Positions 23,380 through 37,945 of a DNA stretch of 60,000 nt are shown piece by piece (position 1 is the first letter of the stretch; each line of letters starts with the position of its first letter). Below the pieces are notes generated by a model. It had not been told where the DNA came from and did no database searches. It saw nothing but the letters and a program-made list of their open reading frames with translations. The position numbers and the translations under genes were made by a program. Source of the DNA: Bolinopsis microptera (taxonomy: Eukaryota; Ctenophora; Tentaculata; Lobata; Bolinopsidae); NCBI RefSeq assembly GCF_026151205.1, contig NC_087076.1, positions 9,526,902 to 9,586,901 of the forward strand, written 5' to 3'.

Positions 23380-26210
23380 GTTTCCGAACTTCAATCCTTT
23401 GCTAACATAGACAGCCTGACATAATTGCCCTAAATAGACTTGGCTCAAAAAATCTATATCTAGGCAACGAATCATTCCCTCTTCTCAATAGACATCTTCC
23501 GCAATGACCGCACCGAGAAAGACTCTCCCAGAAGGTTAAAGGAGATCCTAAAAACCCTAAAAAAGTATAGGGAAAATGGAGTGGTGTTCTTTGGCTATTT
23601 CGGTCTGATCTACGATGCCACTACACCCGACTACCATTTAGCCAAGGTCAGAAATGCTTGCCGTTAAAATTGCTTTTCCAAACAAAGAGATAATTGTAAT
23701 CTGTACTTGTTTATAGAGTAGGAACTCTTGGGTTACCTAATCATGATGTCATAGTAGTTATATACGCAAGCTAGTTTTCCAAAAGAATCCCCCCTAAAAT
23801 CTATGTTATTGGAGATTTTTAAACTCCCCCATACAGACTGCTATCTTCATCCAGTACCGTACCTATGAGCAAACCTTCATAGATTCTTCAGTGATCTTTC
23901 TCTCCTCCAGTTGATCACATCAACCCACCCCATAAAAGTGGTAAACAGTATCATTCTTCTCAGTAATTATGATAACACAATCGATAACTTAATGTCTGTG
24001 ACCCTCATTCCGTGTGCAAATCTGATCATTTTCCGTCACTTTTTCAATTAAAAGCTCCTATCCCGCAAGAAAACTCCTAAACGTAAAACTATAATTATAA
24101 GAAAGCAAACTGACATGGAATTAATCGTGGAATATGCTCGATTAATTGGCAAGTCCTAGAATGCCTAGATCTGAATTCGTCTTGGAAGTTAGTTTTAAAG
24201 ACTGCATTATGAATATATTGATATACATTATTCCTAAAGAACTATTAAATCAGAGATTCAACCCCGTGGTTCGATAGTGAACATTTTCTTCATGCCGTAA
24301 AAAAGGATAGACTCAGATCTAATTTAAAAATTCTGGTTTCTATTTCTGATGAGTTAAGTTTGTTACTAGCCTGTAAAGATTTTTAAGAGGCTTTCATCTC
24401 CAAATAAGAGACAATCTTTTCAATAGTGATGATCCAGCGCTAATAACGAAGAAGTTTTTGGTCACAGTTTAATAATCAATCTAACTCCTGCCAATTCCTA
24501 ATTGTGTTAGTTATTCTGGACAGCTTCGTTTCAACCCAAAGGCTCAAGCGAACTTTTCAATTCTTTCTTTTAGAACCAGTTTATCGGATCCTTTCACTTA
24601 TGACACTGATATCTCCTATGACAAAGATGTTGATTTTATATAGACTACGATTCATCGGATGTTCGTATGCTCTTTCCAAATATTAATTCAATAAAGCCCA
24701 AGGGACCAGAAATGGCATACACGGTAAAATTCTCAAAAATTGTTCCGTAGGTTAGCATACCCTCTAACCTCATTTTTCCGTGATCTACAACAGCGGCAAC
24801 AATCACAAGAAATGAAACTTGCAAATGTTGTCCCAATATTAAGAAAGGTAAGAAAAATGAGGTTGAAAACTATAGACCAATATCCCTTACTTGTTTATCA
24901 TGAAAGTTTTGACGCATTGTTAAACGTAAACTGCTTTCTTTGAACAAGTACCCTTCTGATCCCAGGCAGCGATGGTTTATCTAGAGCAACAAGTCATGCA
25001 CAACCAATATGGTTGACTTTTGTGATAGCCTGCATTGTCTCTTAACAAAACATATCAATCATTTTGTGTATTTTGATTTTCTAAGGCATTTGATTCTGTA
25101 AATCATGAATCCTTCTTCATAAGCTAAAGACCTTATATAACATTGACGGAACAAACTTCACAAATTTCTAACCAATAACCTTCCAAGGCCGTTACCAAAG
25201 AGTGGTTTTGGTATGATATCCAACTACCCTCTCAGTTAATTCTGGTTCCCCTATGGCTCTCAATCTTGGTCCCTACTTTTTGTATTGTTTATCATGATAT
25301 TCCTCTTGCCTTTCGGATAATCTGATATTGGTTTGTATCCGATGATAACAAAAAATCTGGTCGTAAAACATTCATCTTCTAGATAATACGTAATTACCAA
25401 TGATATAGACTATCCTCTGACTGGGCACAAAGAAACAAAATGCGATTCCATCCAGCAAAATTAAATTGCTTATTGTTTCAGGAAAACCATCTTTATCTCC
25501 TCCAATCGCATACAACTTGATGGCTCTCCTCTTGTGTATGTAAAGTAGAAAAAGATCTTGAGTCGATGTTTACTCCTAAGCTAAGTTAAATATCCAGTGC
25601 GACAGAATTTTATACTAAGCCTGCCACCAACTGTATGGTCAAGGATGGCCATTTTGTCATTGATCAGAAACGTCGCCGGCGCTTTACCTCTCCCAGGTTC
25701 GTACCAATTCGAAAATTTGTTCCATAATTCTGTCGCCCATGTAATAAATCACTTATGATAAATTAGAAAGTCTCCAAAAAGCTATTAAATGATTCTGTCT
25801 GGAGAGGGCCGCAGTTATCCACCTGAGCAATATGTCAAAAAAGGCAAGCTTGTCGACAATTCTCCCATGTCTCAAAAGTTTGACATAATGATCTTATTTT
25901 TTCCACAAAGTTCATAACTAATTTAATTCCTGTATCACTGCCTCACTATCTCTCTTTATAAACAGGGCACTTCTCTACTAAGACGTAGCCACCTTGACAG
26001 TCCTGTCTATTGTGTCAACATTTTACCTAAGTTTACAGAATTCACACACCACATTACCGTCAAATACCCACTGCAAAATCATTTTTTCTACAAACCATAT
26101 ACTGTGGGTATGGACTCCTTTACAGTAAGACAGATTGTGTCTAACTATCATTTTCAAAGCTGAGGTCACCAAGCATCTATGGAATGTTTATTGGATGTGA
26201 AACAACAGTC
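23380..26210 (+). mobile_element. APE-RT LINE coding region, copy 2
   Basis: The best forward copy. The APE endonuclease spans about 23,390-24,060 (GGVLF near 23,578, IGDF at 23,806, SLSQLITSPTHKSGN around 23,900-23,945, then the SDHFPV end). Next come YNYKKAN-like linker blocks and the RT: VYFDF..KAFDSVNH at 25,063-25,110, a GPLLFVLFIND-like block around 25,265, the YADD position near 25,345, and thumb/C-terminal SLQKRAIKWILS. DNA nicking and target-primed reverse transcription are inferred from the family. Frames shift repeatedly. Confidence 0.78.
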
Positions 26211-26740
26211 CTAGCCTAGTCTCATTGCTCCCCATATTATTAATTTATTTTTGTTTATTAATTTTTTTACTACTTCCTATACTTTCACCATCAAATCCAC
26301 TTCACCCGCACACTTCACACACATTAATGACCATTTCAACCTGAATCTCATGTATCCTGGAATTTGACGTATTGAAATACAATATTGACTCTATATCCCA
26401 GTTATTCACCATGGATTTGTTTGTTATTAAATAGTTTTTCATAAATTTTTGGATTTAGATTAATTCGATGTAATGGGTCCAAGTTACTGCTGCCATAGTG
26501 TCACGATGTTTTACGTGTTTGGTTGCCCATCATATTTTTTACAGATGGGGCGATATTTTTGAACGATTCTATTTTATATTCATCTATTCTGTTACTTCTG
26601 TAAAATTTGTAAAAGTATTATAATAAAAAAAATAAAATTAACTTAACTTAACTAAATCAAAAACAAATATCAAACGAAACGAAACGAAATTGAAACGAAA
26701 ATGAAAATACAAAACAAAAACTAAACTTAAATAAAATTCC
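26210..26740. other. LINE 3' end and tail-to-tail spacer, copy 2
   Basis: The non-coding 3' region of the LINE ends in AATAAAATTAACTTAACTTAAC, a short-repeat tail as in CR1/RTE-like LINEs, then an AAACGAAACG simple repeat, then the end of the opposing GIY-YIG gene. The same arrangement occurs near 14,900, 16,300, 28,050, 38,370 and 39,800. Confidence 0.6.
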
Positions 26741-27165
26741 TAAAGCATTTCTTCAGCAGAAACTTGTTGGTGTGCCTACATATACTTATGAGTTCCTCCT
26801 CCTATTTTAATAGATTGCCATCTTTTATTTAAAATAATATAAAGTTTTTCAGTAAGGCAGAGAGACAATCTTTCGTACCCCCCTTGTACGGATGACATGT
26901 TTGATTATTTCCAAGATTTTTATAGGGATTGTTTTATCTTCAACTCCCATATTTTCTTATATAGCTCCGCTCTGATTTCGTAGCTTCTCGAGTTGAAATA
27001 GCTTGTTGTGAACTGAAACGGTCTTAAAATGTTTTCAGTAAGCCCAATATATTTGTGCCTTCTTCATTTTCCACTGCAATAGTTCTCCTATATAACACTG
27101 CTTGCTTCAGGCATTGTCCGTTCAGTGTCACATTTCCGCTTTCTGCAATGCACGTTTTCGATTTA
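26740..27165 (-). mobile_element. GIY-YIG coding end, copy 2
   Basis: On the - strand: the VIYEATI-type entry near 27,090, a KYIGLT block near 27,045, an ELKDKQ region near 26,940, the CHLCLTEKLYI block around 26,850, and the reading end near 26,750. It opposes LINE copy 2. Confidence 0.55.
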
Positions 27166-27600
27166 ATTGTATTCTGTTCTGAGCTTGGTGTCTGGTGCTC
27201 GCTAAATGGATCCTACGTTGGGTAGCAACTGATGAATAGCTTAATTGTGATTCTGTTGAACATTTTGTAAATTGGTGTCTCTGGGAAGTGCATGTCTAGT
27301 AACGGAGGAAGCTCTTGCCTATGTTTGTTGTTACATTTGCAGAAAGCCGGAAATGTCCCACTGAACGGACAATGCTGGAACAGCATGATATATGAAGCAA
27401 CTATGCAGTGAAAAGAAAATAAAGAGCACTTCCCCAGAGGATACCAATTTCACAAAATGGTTCACAGAAACCACAATTAAGCAATCATACGTTGCCTACC
27501 AACGTAGGATCCATCTAGCGAGCACCAGAACAAAGCTCAAGAAAGAACCACAATTAAATCGAAAACGTGCATGCAGAAAGCCGAAATGTCCCACTGAACG
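27115..27600. repeat. Alpha symmetry centre 2
   Basis: Inverted arms meet at 27,361. The loop again carries the + strand CPLNGQC module (27,356 onward) in the same orientation as in the other two alpha centres. Confidence 0.75.
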
Positions 27601-27990
27601 GACCAATGCCTGAAGCAGCCAGTGAAATATAAAGCAACTATTGCATGGTAAATGAAAAGAAAGAGCACCAATAAATGGGCTTACTGAAAACACTTTAAGA
27701 CCCGTTTTTCATTTCACACAAAACTCTTTCAAACTCGAGAAGCTACGAAATCAGACGGAGCTATCAAAAAAAAGGAGTTGAAAGATAACAAACACCATAT
27801 TAAATATCTTGGAAAATAATCAAACATGCTCCTCCGAAACAAGGGGGTACGCAAGATTGTCCATCACGTGCCTAACGATAAACTTTATATTATTTTAAAT
27901 AAAGATGCAATCCTATTAAATAGAGGAGGGAACTCATAAGTTAAATTAGGCACACCAACAAGTTTACTGAAGAATGCTTTTAGGAATTTT
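27330..27990 (+). mobile_element. GIY-YIG coding end, copy 3
   Basis: Loop module plus arm module, then a TENTFKTRF-like stretch (27,680-27,710), a GVERxxTP-like segment and the CHLC/TEKLYII block (around 27,860-27,900). The 73-residue frame at 27,392 (STSPEDTNFTKW...) is part of the duplicated entry module. Confidence 0.55.
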
Positions 27991-28489
27991 ATTTATAATT
28001 TAGTTTTGTTCTTGTATTTCATTTTCTTCATTTCGTTCGTTTCGTTTGATTTTGTTTTTGATTTAGTTAAGTTAATTTAATTTTATTTATTTTTATTAAA
28101 TACTTTCAAATTTTACAAGTACAGCAAAGAATGAATATAAAATAGAATCGTTCAAAAATATCGCCCCCATCTGTAAAATATGATGGGCACCAACACGGTA
28201 AAACACATAGTGAACTAAGTCCCGCAGTAACTTGGACCCATTACTCGAATTAATCTAAATCCAAAAATTTAATGAAAAACTATATAAAACAAACAATCCA
28301 TGGTGAATAACTGTGGATATAAGTCAAAATTGTATTTCAATACGTCAAATTCCAGATACATTAGATACAAGGTCTGAAATGGTCAATAATGTGTGAGACC
28401 GGTGAGCGGGTGAAGTGTGATAGATTGTTGAAAGTATAGAAAGGTAGATAAAAAAAATTAAGTAAAACAAAAAAAAATAATATGTGGAG

Positions 28490-31390
28490 GCAAAGAGACA
28501 AGGCTAGACTGTTGTTTCACTATCCAATAAACATTTCCAAAGATCTAGTGACCACAGCTTTGAAAAGACTAGTAGACAACAATCTGTCTTACCCCTGTAA
28601 AGGGAGTCCATGTCCACAGTATATGGGTTCTGTAGAAAAATATTTAGCCAGTTGGGCTATTTGAGGTACATGTGGTGTGTGAATTCTGAACTTAACTTAG
28701 TAAAAATTGATGACACAATAGACAACTGTCGAGGTGGCACGTCATAGTCCGAAGTGCCCTAATAAAAGAGAGATAGTGAGGCAGTGATAGCAGGAATTAA
28801 ATTGTTAAGAACTTTTGTGAAAAAAATAAGATCATTCCCAAGACACACTTTTGATACAAAGGAAAATTGTCGACAAGCATTGCAGCATTTTGACATATAG
28901 CTCAGGTGGATAACGCGGCCCTCATCAGACAGAATCCATTTTATAGCCTCTTTTGAGACTTTCTAATTTATCAACTAAGTGATTTAATACAAGGGCGCCA
29001 GATTAAGGAACAATTTTCGAATTGAGGCTACGAACCAGTAGAGTAAAGCGCCCGCGACGTTCTGACAATACAATATGGCCATCTCTTCTGACCATACCAA
29101 AGTTGTTTGCATGCCTTAAGTATTACATCTGTCGCACTGACTATTCCAACTTAGCTTAGTAGTAACATCGACTCAAGATCTTTTTTCTAACTCTACAAAC
29201 ACAAGAGGAGAGCCATCAAGATTGTATCGAATGGAGGAGATAAAGATGGTTTTCCAGAAACATAAGCACTTTACATTTTGCTGGATGGAATCGCATTTTT
29301 GTTTCGTAGTGCCCAGTCAGAGAGATAGTCTATATCCATTTGTAAATTAGAAAAAAAAAAAAAATAAAAAAAAATAACAAAAAATTTTAAATCAAAGATG
29401 GAATGTATTATACGCCAGATTTTGTATCATCGGCATACAAACAATATCAGTATAATTCCGAAAGGCAAGAGAATATAATTGATAACATACAAAAAGTAAG
29501 GGACCAAGAATAGAGCCCCTGGGGGGACACCAAATTAACTGAGAGGGTGAGAAGAAACAACTCATACCAAAAACCACTCTTTGGTAACGTCCGTTGAAGG
29601 TAAATTGGTACGAAATTTGAGAATTGTACCATCAAATGTTATATACGGCTTTAGCCTATGAAGAAGGATAACATGATTTACGAATCAAATGCTTAGCAAA
29701 AATCAAAATACACAACATGATTGATCATGTTTTCGTGAATAGACAATGCCAGCTATCACAAAAGTCAACCATATTGTGTGCATGACTTGTGCTCTAGAAA
29801 ACATGCGCCTGGGATCAAGAAAGGGTAACTTGTCCCAAGAAAGCAGTTTACGTTTAACAATGCGCTCAAAAACTTCATGACGAAACAAGTAAGGGATATG
29901 GTCTATAGTTTTTCAACCTCATTTTCTTACCTTTCTTAATATTGGACAACATTGCAAGTTTCCATTCTTGTGGAATGTAAGCCCGCTGTTGTAAGTTCCA
30001 CGAAAAATGCAATGTTAGAGGTAAGCGAAACCTACGGAACAATTTTTGAAATTTACCTGTAGGACATCCTGGTCCCTGGCTTTATTTGAAATGATTATTT
30101 GAAAGAAGCTTACGAACATCCCGAAATGATCGAAGTCATATCAAATCACACATCATTGACATAGGAGATTATAGTGTCCATAAAGTGAAGATCCGAACTG
30201 GTTTATAAAAGAAAGAATTGAAAAGTCAGCTATGAGCTTTGGCTTTTGAATCCGAAGCTGTCCAGAATGAAATAAACACAATTAAGGAATACGGCAGAGT
30301 TTAGATTTATACTTAACCATGTGAACAAAACTTCTAGTTAATTAAGCGCTGATCAATCACTATGAAAAGATTGTCTCTTATTTTGGCTTGATGAAAGCCT
30401 CTTAAAAAAAAATCTTTACGGCTATACTAACTTAACGCATCAGAAATTAGAAACCAGAAATTTTAAATTAGGGATCTGAGTCGTAACCTTTTTACGGCAT
30501 GAAGAAATAAGTTCACTATCGAACCACGGGGGTTTGAAACTCTGATTATATTACTTTAGGAATATTATAAATCAACGAAATTCATAATGCAGTCTTTATC
30601 TAACTTCCAAACAATCAGGATGCTAGGCAATCTAGGACTGCCAATTAATCGAGCATAATTACGATTAATCATGTCCCATTTTGCTTTCTTATAAGTATAG
30701 TTTTACGTTTAGGAGTTTTCTTCGGGAAAAGGTAGCTTTATTTGAAAAAGTGACAGAAATGACAGAATTGCACACCAGAATGAGGATCACAACATTCAAG
30801 ATATCGATTGTGTTTATCATAATTACTGAAAGAAATGTCTAATGTATTACACTTTATGGTGGTGATGTGATCAACTGGGAGAGAGAAAGATCACTAAATA
30901 ATCTATGAAGATTGCACAATAGTACGTACTGATTAAGATAGCCGTCTGTATGGGGTATATTAAAAATCACCCAATACATAGATTTAGGTTATTCTTTTGG
31001 AAAACTACTTTGCGAATATAACAAACTATGAAATCATGATTAGGCAACCCAAGAGTTCCTACTCTATATAACAAGTACAGATTACAATCTCTCTTTGTAG
31101 GAAACGCAATTTTGAACGGCAAGCACTCTGCACCAAGCAAACTGGTAGATCGGGTTGTAGTGGCATCGAGATCAGACCGAACAGCCAATAAAGAACACCA
31201 CTCCATATTCCTAAACTTTTTAGGGTTTATTAGATCTTGAGGATGATCTTTCTCGTAGCGGTCCATTGCGTGAAGATTTCATAATGAGAAGAAGGAAAGA
31301 TTTCGTTGCTAGAAATAGATTTTTGAGCCAAGTCCTCATTAGGAAAATTATGTCAGGCGCTCTATGTTAGCAAGGATTTGAATCGGAATC
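28490..31390 (-). mobile_element. APE-RT LINE coding region, copy 3
   Basis: The 99-residue frame at 31,266-30,967 reads LDATTTRST.LGAECLPFKIAFP and VGTLGLPNHD, the middle of an APE endonuclease. The frame at 29,577 reads GSILGPLLFV, the RT palm, and the YADD codons are intact at 29,426-29,437. This is the copy in which the catalytic YADD is easiest to see. Confidence 0.78.
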
Positions 31391-32689
31391 TTATTACTCC
31401 ATCAAGAAGGATGGGAGGAGCTTTAGGTTACTGAAGAATAAGACCTTTGGACATTTTGGGTAGAGTATAGATAGGGAGTTGGGACCTTGATTTAAGCATA
31501 GAAGATTAACATGAGTTAGCAAAAGGAAAGTTAAGAGAGAAAACCCCAAGGAATGAATAAAGATACTAGACGCCTGAGGCGGCTGGAAATACTTTGACTC
31601 CTATTCAACTTACCAGAGAAGAACATTTCTAGTAAACCATGAGGAGATAATTAAAAGAAAAGTTTGATGTGGAGCAAGCAAAGAAATGGTATAAATAACG
31701 TGGGCCTGTCCAAGAGTAGAGAGGAATGGAATATTAGAATCTAGGGGAATACGTGTTCTGGACCTAGTCGTGGAGAGAAGGAATTGGGAGAAGGTAAGTC
31801 ATGATGAGAGAATAGAAAGAGAAACATATATATGATAATGTATGATGTGCTGGGGTGCATGGAGAATTAAATGTTAACTTTTGTTAGGAGTATAAACGTG
31901 TTGATATGTATAATGGCATTTCTTGACTGGTGTACGAGCCTTTTGCATGCAAAAGACTATTCTATTCCTAAAAAACATTCATTTGTCCTAACATATGGAA
32001 AAATGGCAAGTGACCGAAATGTACCTGAAAAAGGAGCATAAAATGAGAAAAAGATTAAATCAGAGATTTGTTTGAGTTTCAATTTAAGGCGAACGTCCTA
32101 AATTATCAAAATATTAAATGAAAGAAAAGAATCAAGATTATAAATTCCCAGAAGATTATTTACCAACCCTGTCAAACTGTGTTCGTTTACAACAAACTTA
32201 AGCCAAGTGGACAAGTAAACCTACTCCTCCTCATGTTGAGGATGAAGCCAATCAGTTATAGAATTCAATACAATGATCTAAAGAGTCTCGAGTTAAAAAT
32301 TTTGAAAACATCTAGAAACGCAATTATTCATTAGGCATAATCTTTAAAGTAATTGTTAAAAAACTAAACATTCTTTCTATGTTAGGAATATAAACCCTAC
32401 TAGAAGACAACATTGGACAATTATACTTGCAGCGTGGAAAAACGCTTATGTGTCAATTTAATTCAGTAAGAACTTCCTAAGAAACTGAACCCCATACTAA
32501 GAATGTTTAATGTCCATAATACGCAACACTCATAATATTTTTTCAATATCGTCAGCTTCTGCAGCTGCATGTTTTTATGAAATGATGAAGGAAGCTGTAA
32601 GGAAAACATGATTTATTAATTAAATAAGTTATTCTGACACAGATGATTGCATTTCATGAAACTCTGAGTATTGTAGAATCGTAGTTTCA

Positions 32690-33840
32690 TTAAATAATAT
32701 AATAATAAATATATATAAATAATATAATTATAAATATAATATATTATATATATATCTATATTTATTTTAAACTTGAACGAAATTTCCCCGGCAACGGGGA
32801 CATAGAAGAAAAAACACCCGAAAATATCGACCTCTAATACCCTCCTGGTGATGCCAAACCCCGCTCGCAAATGGAGTTGAAAACCCTCGCCATTTTTAGC
32901 AGGGTTGTAGAAAAGGATAGGAATAGCTAACATTCTAGAATTTTTGATTTAGGCCTTTAGATTTTTATAATTAACGTCCGAAGTGAGGTTAATAATCGAT
33001 AGAATAATGGGCGTTATTTAAGCCAATGTTTACGCGCCTGTTGCGTAGCAAACGTTAAAATGCACGTGCGCGACAACCACAGATTAACAACGCTCGTTGT
33101 TAATTGCTGTAAATGTATGCACTCAATAATTCAAACTAGCTCACATTAACGCTCACGCTATGACTTTATAACTTGTTTGTGATTGGTATTTTGATGCGGT
33201 AAAAAGTAAATCGTTTTTGGGGAATCCGACTACGCTATCGAACAACGCTGTCGACATAATGGAAATTAACTAATCAACTGGCGACTGCGTTGTTATATTC
33301 GGATTCAAAACGATACCTTTTTACCGCATCAAAATACCAATCACCCACTAAAGTTATAATAAGTCATAGCGTGAGCGTAACTGTGAGCTAGTTTTGAAAT
33401 TATGACGTAGCATCAGCATAACAACGCGCGTTTAAACTTGGTTGCTCGCGCCACGAGCATTTTAACGTTGCTACGCAACAGCGCATAAACTTTGCTTAAA
33501 TAACGCCATTATCTAACGATTATTTAACTCACTTCCGACGTTAATTATAAAAAATCTAAAGCCTAAATTATAAGTCTAAGAATGCTAAGCCGATCCGAAC
33601 CTTTTTCTACAACCCTGCTAAAAAAAGAAAATTTTGGCCGGGGGAGGGGTTTCAACTCCATTTGCGAGCAGGGTTTGGCATCACCAGAGGGTTCATTTTG
33701 AGGTCGATTCGGTGTTTTTTTCTTCTAAGTCCCCTTGCGGGGAAATTTCGTCAGTTTAAATATAAAATAGATATATATAATATATATATATATACATATA
33801 TATAGATATATATATAATATATATATATATATATAATGAA
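32690..33840. repeat. Beta symmetry centre 2
   Basis: AT-rich microsatellites at about 32,690-32,760 and 33,766-33,836 flank the core centred on 33,267 (CGCTGTCG 33,246-33,253 against CGACTGCG 33,282-33,289). A purine/GGCCGGGGGAGGGG interruption at about 33,625-33,648 is unique to this copy. Confidence 0.83.
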
Positions 33841-35139
33841 AACAACGATTCTACAAACGCAGATTTCATGCAAATGCAAGATCATCATTGTCAGAATAAC
33901 TTATAAATTAATAAATCCATGTTTACCTTACAAGCTCCTCATCATTTTCATAAAAACTCATGCACTCCAGATGCTACGAATTGAAAAAATATATTGAGTG
34001 TATTGGTACTAATGACATTAAACATTCTAATAGGGTTCATTCCTTAGAAGTATCTTACTGAATTAATTGACACCACTAAGACAGTTATTTCCCGCATGCA
34101 ATATAAATTGTCCAATGTTGTCTTCCTATTAAGTTTTATATTCCTACTTAGCAAAGATTCTAGATTTTTAACAATGCTACTTAAAACTTATTCCAAAGAA
34201 TAATTGCGTGTTTCCAAGACGTTGCCACAACTTTTTAACTCGAGACTTGTTAATCATGTATTTGAACTTCTATACAATGATTGGCTTCATCTCAACATTG
34301 AGAGGATAGTTTACTGTCCACTGGCTTAAGTTTGTTGTAAACGAACACAGTTTTGACAGGTTGTAATAATCTTCTGGGACGTTATATCTGTGATCTTTTC
34401 TTTCATTTAATATTTGATAAGACTGCCCTAAAATTAAAACTCAACAAATCTCTGATTTTAATCTTTTTTCCTCAATTTTATGCCTCCTATTTCAGGTACA
34501 TTCGGTCACTGCCCCATTTTTCCATATGTTAGACAATGAATCGTTTAGACTTAGAATAGTCTTTTTGATCAAAAGGCCTGCGTACACAGTCAAGAAATGC
34601 ACATATACTATAAACACGTTTATACCTAACAAAATTTACACATTTAATTCTCCATGCACTCCTCACACAACTACAATTATCATAATCATATTTTCTCTTC
34701 TATTCTCCTCATCATGACTTACCTTCGTCCCAATTCTTCTCTCCACGACTATTCCATGAACACCGTATTCCCCCTAGATTCTAAATATTCATTCCCTCTC
34801 TACTCCTTGACAGCCCACGTTTATCTTATACCATTTCTTGCTTGCTCCCACAACAAACTTAATCTTTGTAATTATCTCCTCATGGTTTATAAGATATGTC
34901 TTCTCCTGGTAAGAAAGAATAGAGTCAAGTATTCCACCCGCCTCAGGCGGTCCTAGTATCTTTATTCATTCTTTGGTTTTCTCTCTTAACTTTCTTTGAT
35001 CACACTTGTTAATCCTTCTATGCTTTCTCAGGTCCCAACTCCCCTATCTATACTCTACCAAAATGTTCCAAGCTTATCCTTTCAGTAAACTAAGCTCCCC
35101 CATCCCCTTCTAGAGTAATAAGATGTACCGAACTTCCAT

Positions 35140-37945
35140 TCCTTTGCTAAACATATGAGCACCTGACATAATTGCCCTCAATGCGACTGGCTCAAAAAAT
35201 CTATTTCTAGCACGAAATCTTTCCTTCTTCTCAATATGAAACTTCCCGCAATGACGCACGAGAAAGACTTCACCTCACGATCCTAATAACCCTAAAAAGT
35301 TAAGGGAAAATTGGGGTGGTGTTACTTTTGGCTGTTCGGTCTGATCTCGCTGCACTACAACCCGACACCAATAGCCTAGGTGCAAAATGCTTGCCGTTAA
35401 AATTGCTTTTCCTAAACAAAGAGAGTATTGTAATCTTACTTGTTTATAGATTAGGAACTCTTGGTTACCTTAATCATGAAGTCATATTAGTTATATTCGC
35501 AGCTAGTTTTCCAAAAGAAATCCCCTAAAATCTATGTATGGTGATTTTAATCTCCCCCATACCGATGCTATCTTCATCCAGTACCGGTACCTATTGAGCA
35601 ATCCTTCATAATTCTTGCATGATCTTTCTCTCTCCCATTGATCACAATCACCCACACATAAATGGTATACATTAGACATTCTTCTTCATAATTATGATAA
35701 CACAATCGAGTTAACGTGAAAGTCTGTATCCACCTATCCGTGTGCAAATCTGTCATTTCCTGTCACTTTTTCAATTACAAGCTCCTTTTACCCCCAAGAA
35801 AAACGCCTAAACGTAAAATCTATCTAATTAGAGAAAGCAAACTGGACATGATAATCGTGAATTATGCTCGATAATTGGCAAGTCCGTAGAATCCTATAAT
35901 CCTGATCTCTGAAGTTAGTTAAAGACTGATTGAAGAATTTAGTTGATATACATAATTACAAAAGGTAACTATTAAATCAAGTATTCAACCCCCGGGTTCG
36001 AATAGTGAACTTTTTTCTGTCATGCCGTAAAAGATAACTCAATCTAATTTAAAATTTCTGGTTCTATTTCTGATAGTTAAAGTTGTGTTTACTAGCCGTA
36101 AGATTTTAAGAGGCTTTTCATCATCCAAAATTAAGACAATCATTTCAATAGTGATGAGCCAGCTCTAAGTAACTAAGAAAGTTTTGGTCACATTTTAAGA
36201 TAAATCTAACTCCTGCCTATTCTAATTGTGTTAGCATTCTGGAGCAGCTCGTTCAAACCCAAAGCTCAAGCTGAACTTTTCAATTCTTTCTTTTATAACC
36301 AGTGATTTCGATCCTTCACTATGACACTGATATCTCCTATGTCAATGATGTTGATTTTGATATGACTTCGATCATCGGGATGTCGTAAGCTTCTTCAAAT
36401 ATTAATTCAAATAAAGCCCAGGACCAGATGGCCTACACGGTGAAAATTCTCAAAAATTGTTACCGTAGTTTAGCTTACCCCTAACATGCATTTTTCGTGA
36501 TCTTACAACAGCGCTACATCCACAAGAGATGGAAACTTGCAAATGTTTGTCCAATATTTAAGAAAGGTAAGAAAGTGAGGTTGAAACTATAGACCAATAT
36601 CCCTTTTACTTGTTTTTATCATGAAAGTTTGGAGCGCAGTTTAACGTAAACGCTTCTTTGACAAGTACCCTCTTGATCCCAGGCAGCAGTTTTTCTAGAG
36701 CACAAGCCATCTCAACCAATATGTTGACTTTGTGATAGCCTGCATTGTCTCTTAACGAAAAACATTTATCAATCATGTTGTGTATTTTGATTTTGCTAAG
36801 GCATTTGATTCTGTAAATCCATGATATCCTTCTCATAAGCTAAAGACCTATATAAACCAATTGATGGTAACACATCTCCAAAGTCTTACCAATTACCTTC
36901 AAGCCGTTTACAAAGAGTGTTATTGGTAATGAGATGTCATCTACCCTCTCAGTTTAATCTGGTCCCCCAGGCGCTATTCTTTGGTCCCTATACTTTTTGT
37001 ATTTTTATCAATGAATTTTCCTTCTTGCCTTTCGATAATACTTGATATTGTTTGTATCCGAAGATACAAAAAATCTGCGTAAAATACATCATCTTCTGAT
37101 ACTCCTAATTTACAAATGGAATAGACTATCTCTCTGACGTGGCACTAAGAAACAAAAAGCGAATCCATCCAGCAAAATGAAAAGTGCCTTATTGTTTCGA
37201 AAACCATCTTTATCTTCTCCATTCGCAACAATCTTGAAGGCTCTCCTTTGTGTATGTAAAAAAAAAAGAGTTAGAAAAATCTTGGAGTCGCTGTACTCCT
37301 AACTAATTGATAGTCAGTTGCGACAGAATTTATACAAGGCCAGCCAACAACTTGGTAGTTCAGAAGAGATGGCCATATTGTCATTTGATCAAAACGTCCC
37401 TGGCGCGTTTACCTCTCCCGGATCGTAGCCAATTCGAAAATGTTCCATAAATCCTTCGCCCTTGTAATAAATCACTTAGTGAAAAAGAGCAAGTCTTACC
37501 AAAAGAGAGCTAATTAAATGGATTCTGTCTGAAGAGGGCCGCATTTTATCCACCCGAGCAATATGTCAAAAAGTGCAAGCTTGTCGACATTCTCCCGTTG
37601 TCTCATAAGTTTGACTTGAATGAACTTATTTTTCCAAAAGTTCTTAACAATTTTAATCCTGTACACTTGCCTCACTTATCTCTCATTATATCAGGGCAAT
37701 TCTCTGACTAACGTTGCCACCTCGACAGTCTGTCTATTGTGTCATCAATTTTACCTAAGTTAAGCAGAATTCACACACTACATGTACCTCAAAGAGCCCA
37801 CTGCAAAATTTTTTTCTACAGAACCATATACTGTGGAAGACTCCCTTTACCAAGGTAAAGACAGATTGTGTCTACTAGTCCTTTTCAAAGCGAGTCATAA
37901 GCATCTATGAAATGTTATTGGATAGTAAACAACAGTCAAGCCTAG
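35140..37945 (+). mobile_element. APE-RT LINE coding region, copy 4
   Basis: The APE stretch includes GVVLLLAVRSDLAAL-like sequence at 35,316 and GAKCLPLKLLF; IGDFNLP-equivalent codons lie near 35,540. The RT contains VYFDFAKAFDSVN at 36,778-36,820, the clearest motif A in the array. The thumb and C-terminal part run to the TVEDSLYQGKD-like end near 37,860. An AAAAAAAAAGAG run near 37,258 is not in other copies. Confidence 0.77.

Noticed and set aside
32616-32933. 105-codon frame over an AT microsatellite in the array
   Set aside because: Its middle is only I/Y/N codons from the AT repeat, and other copies do not keep it.
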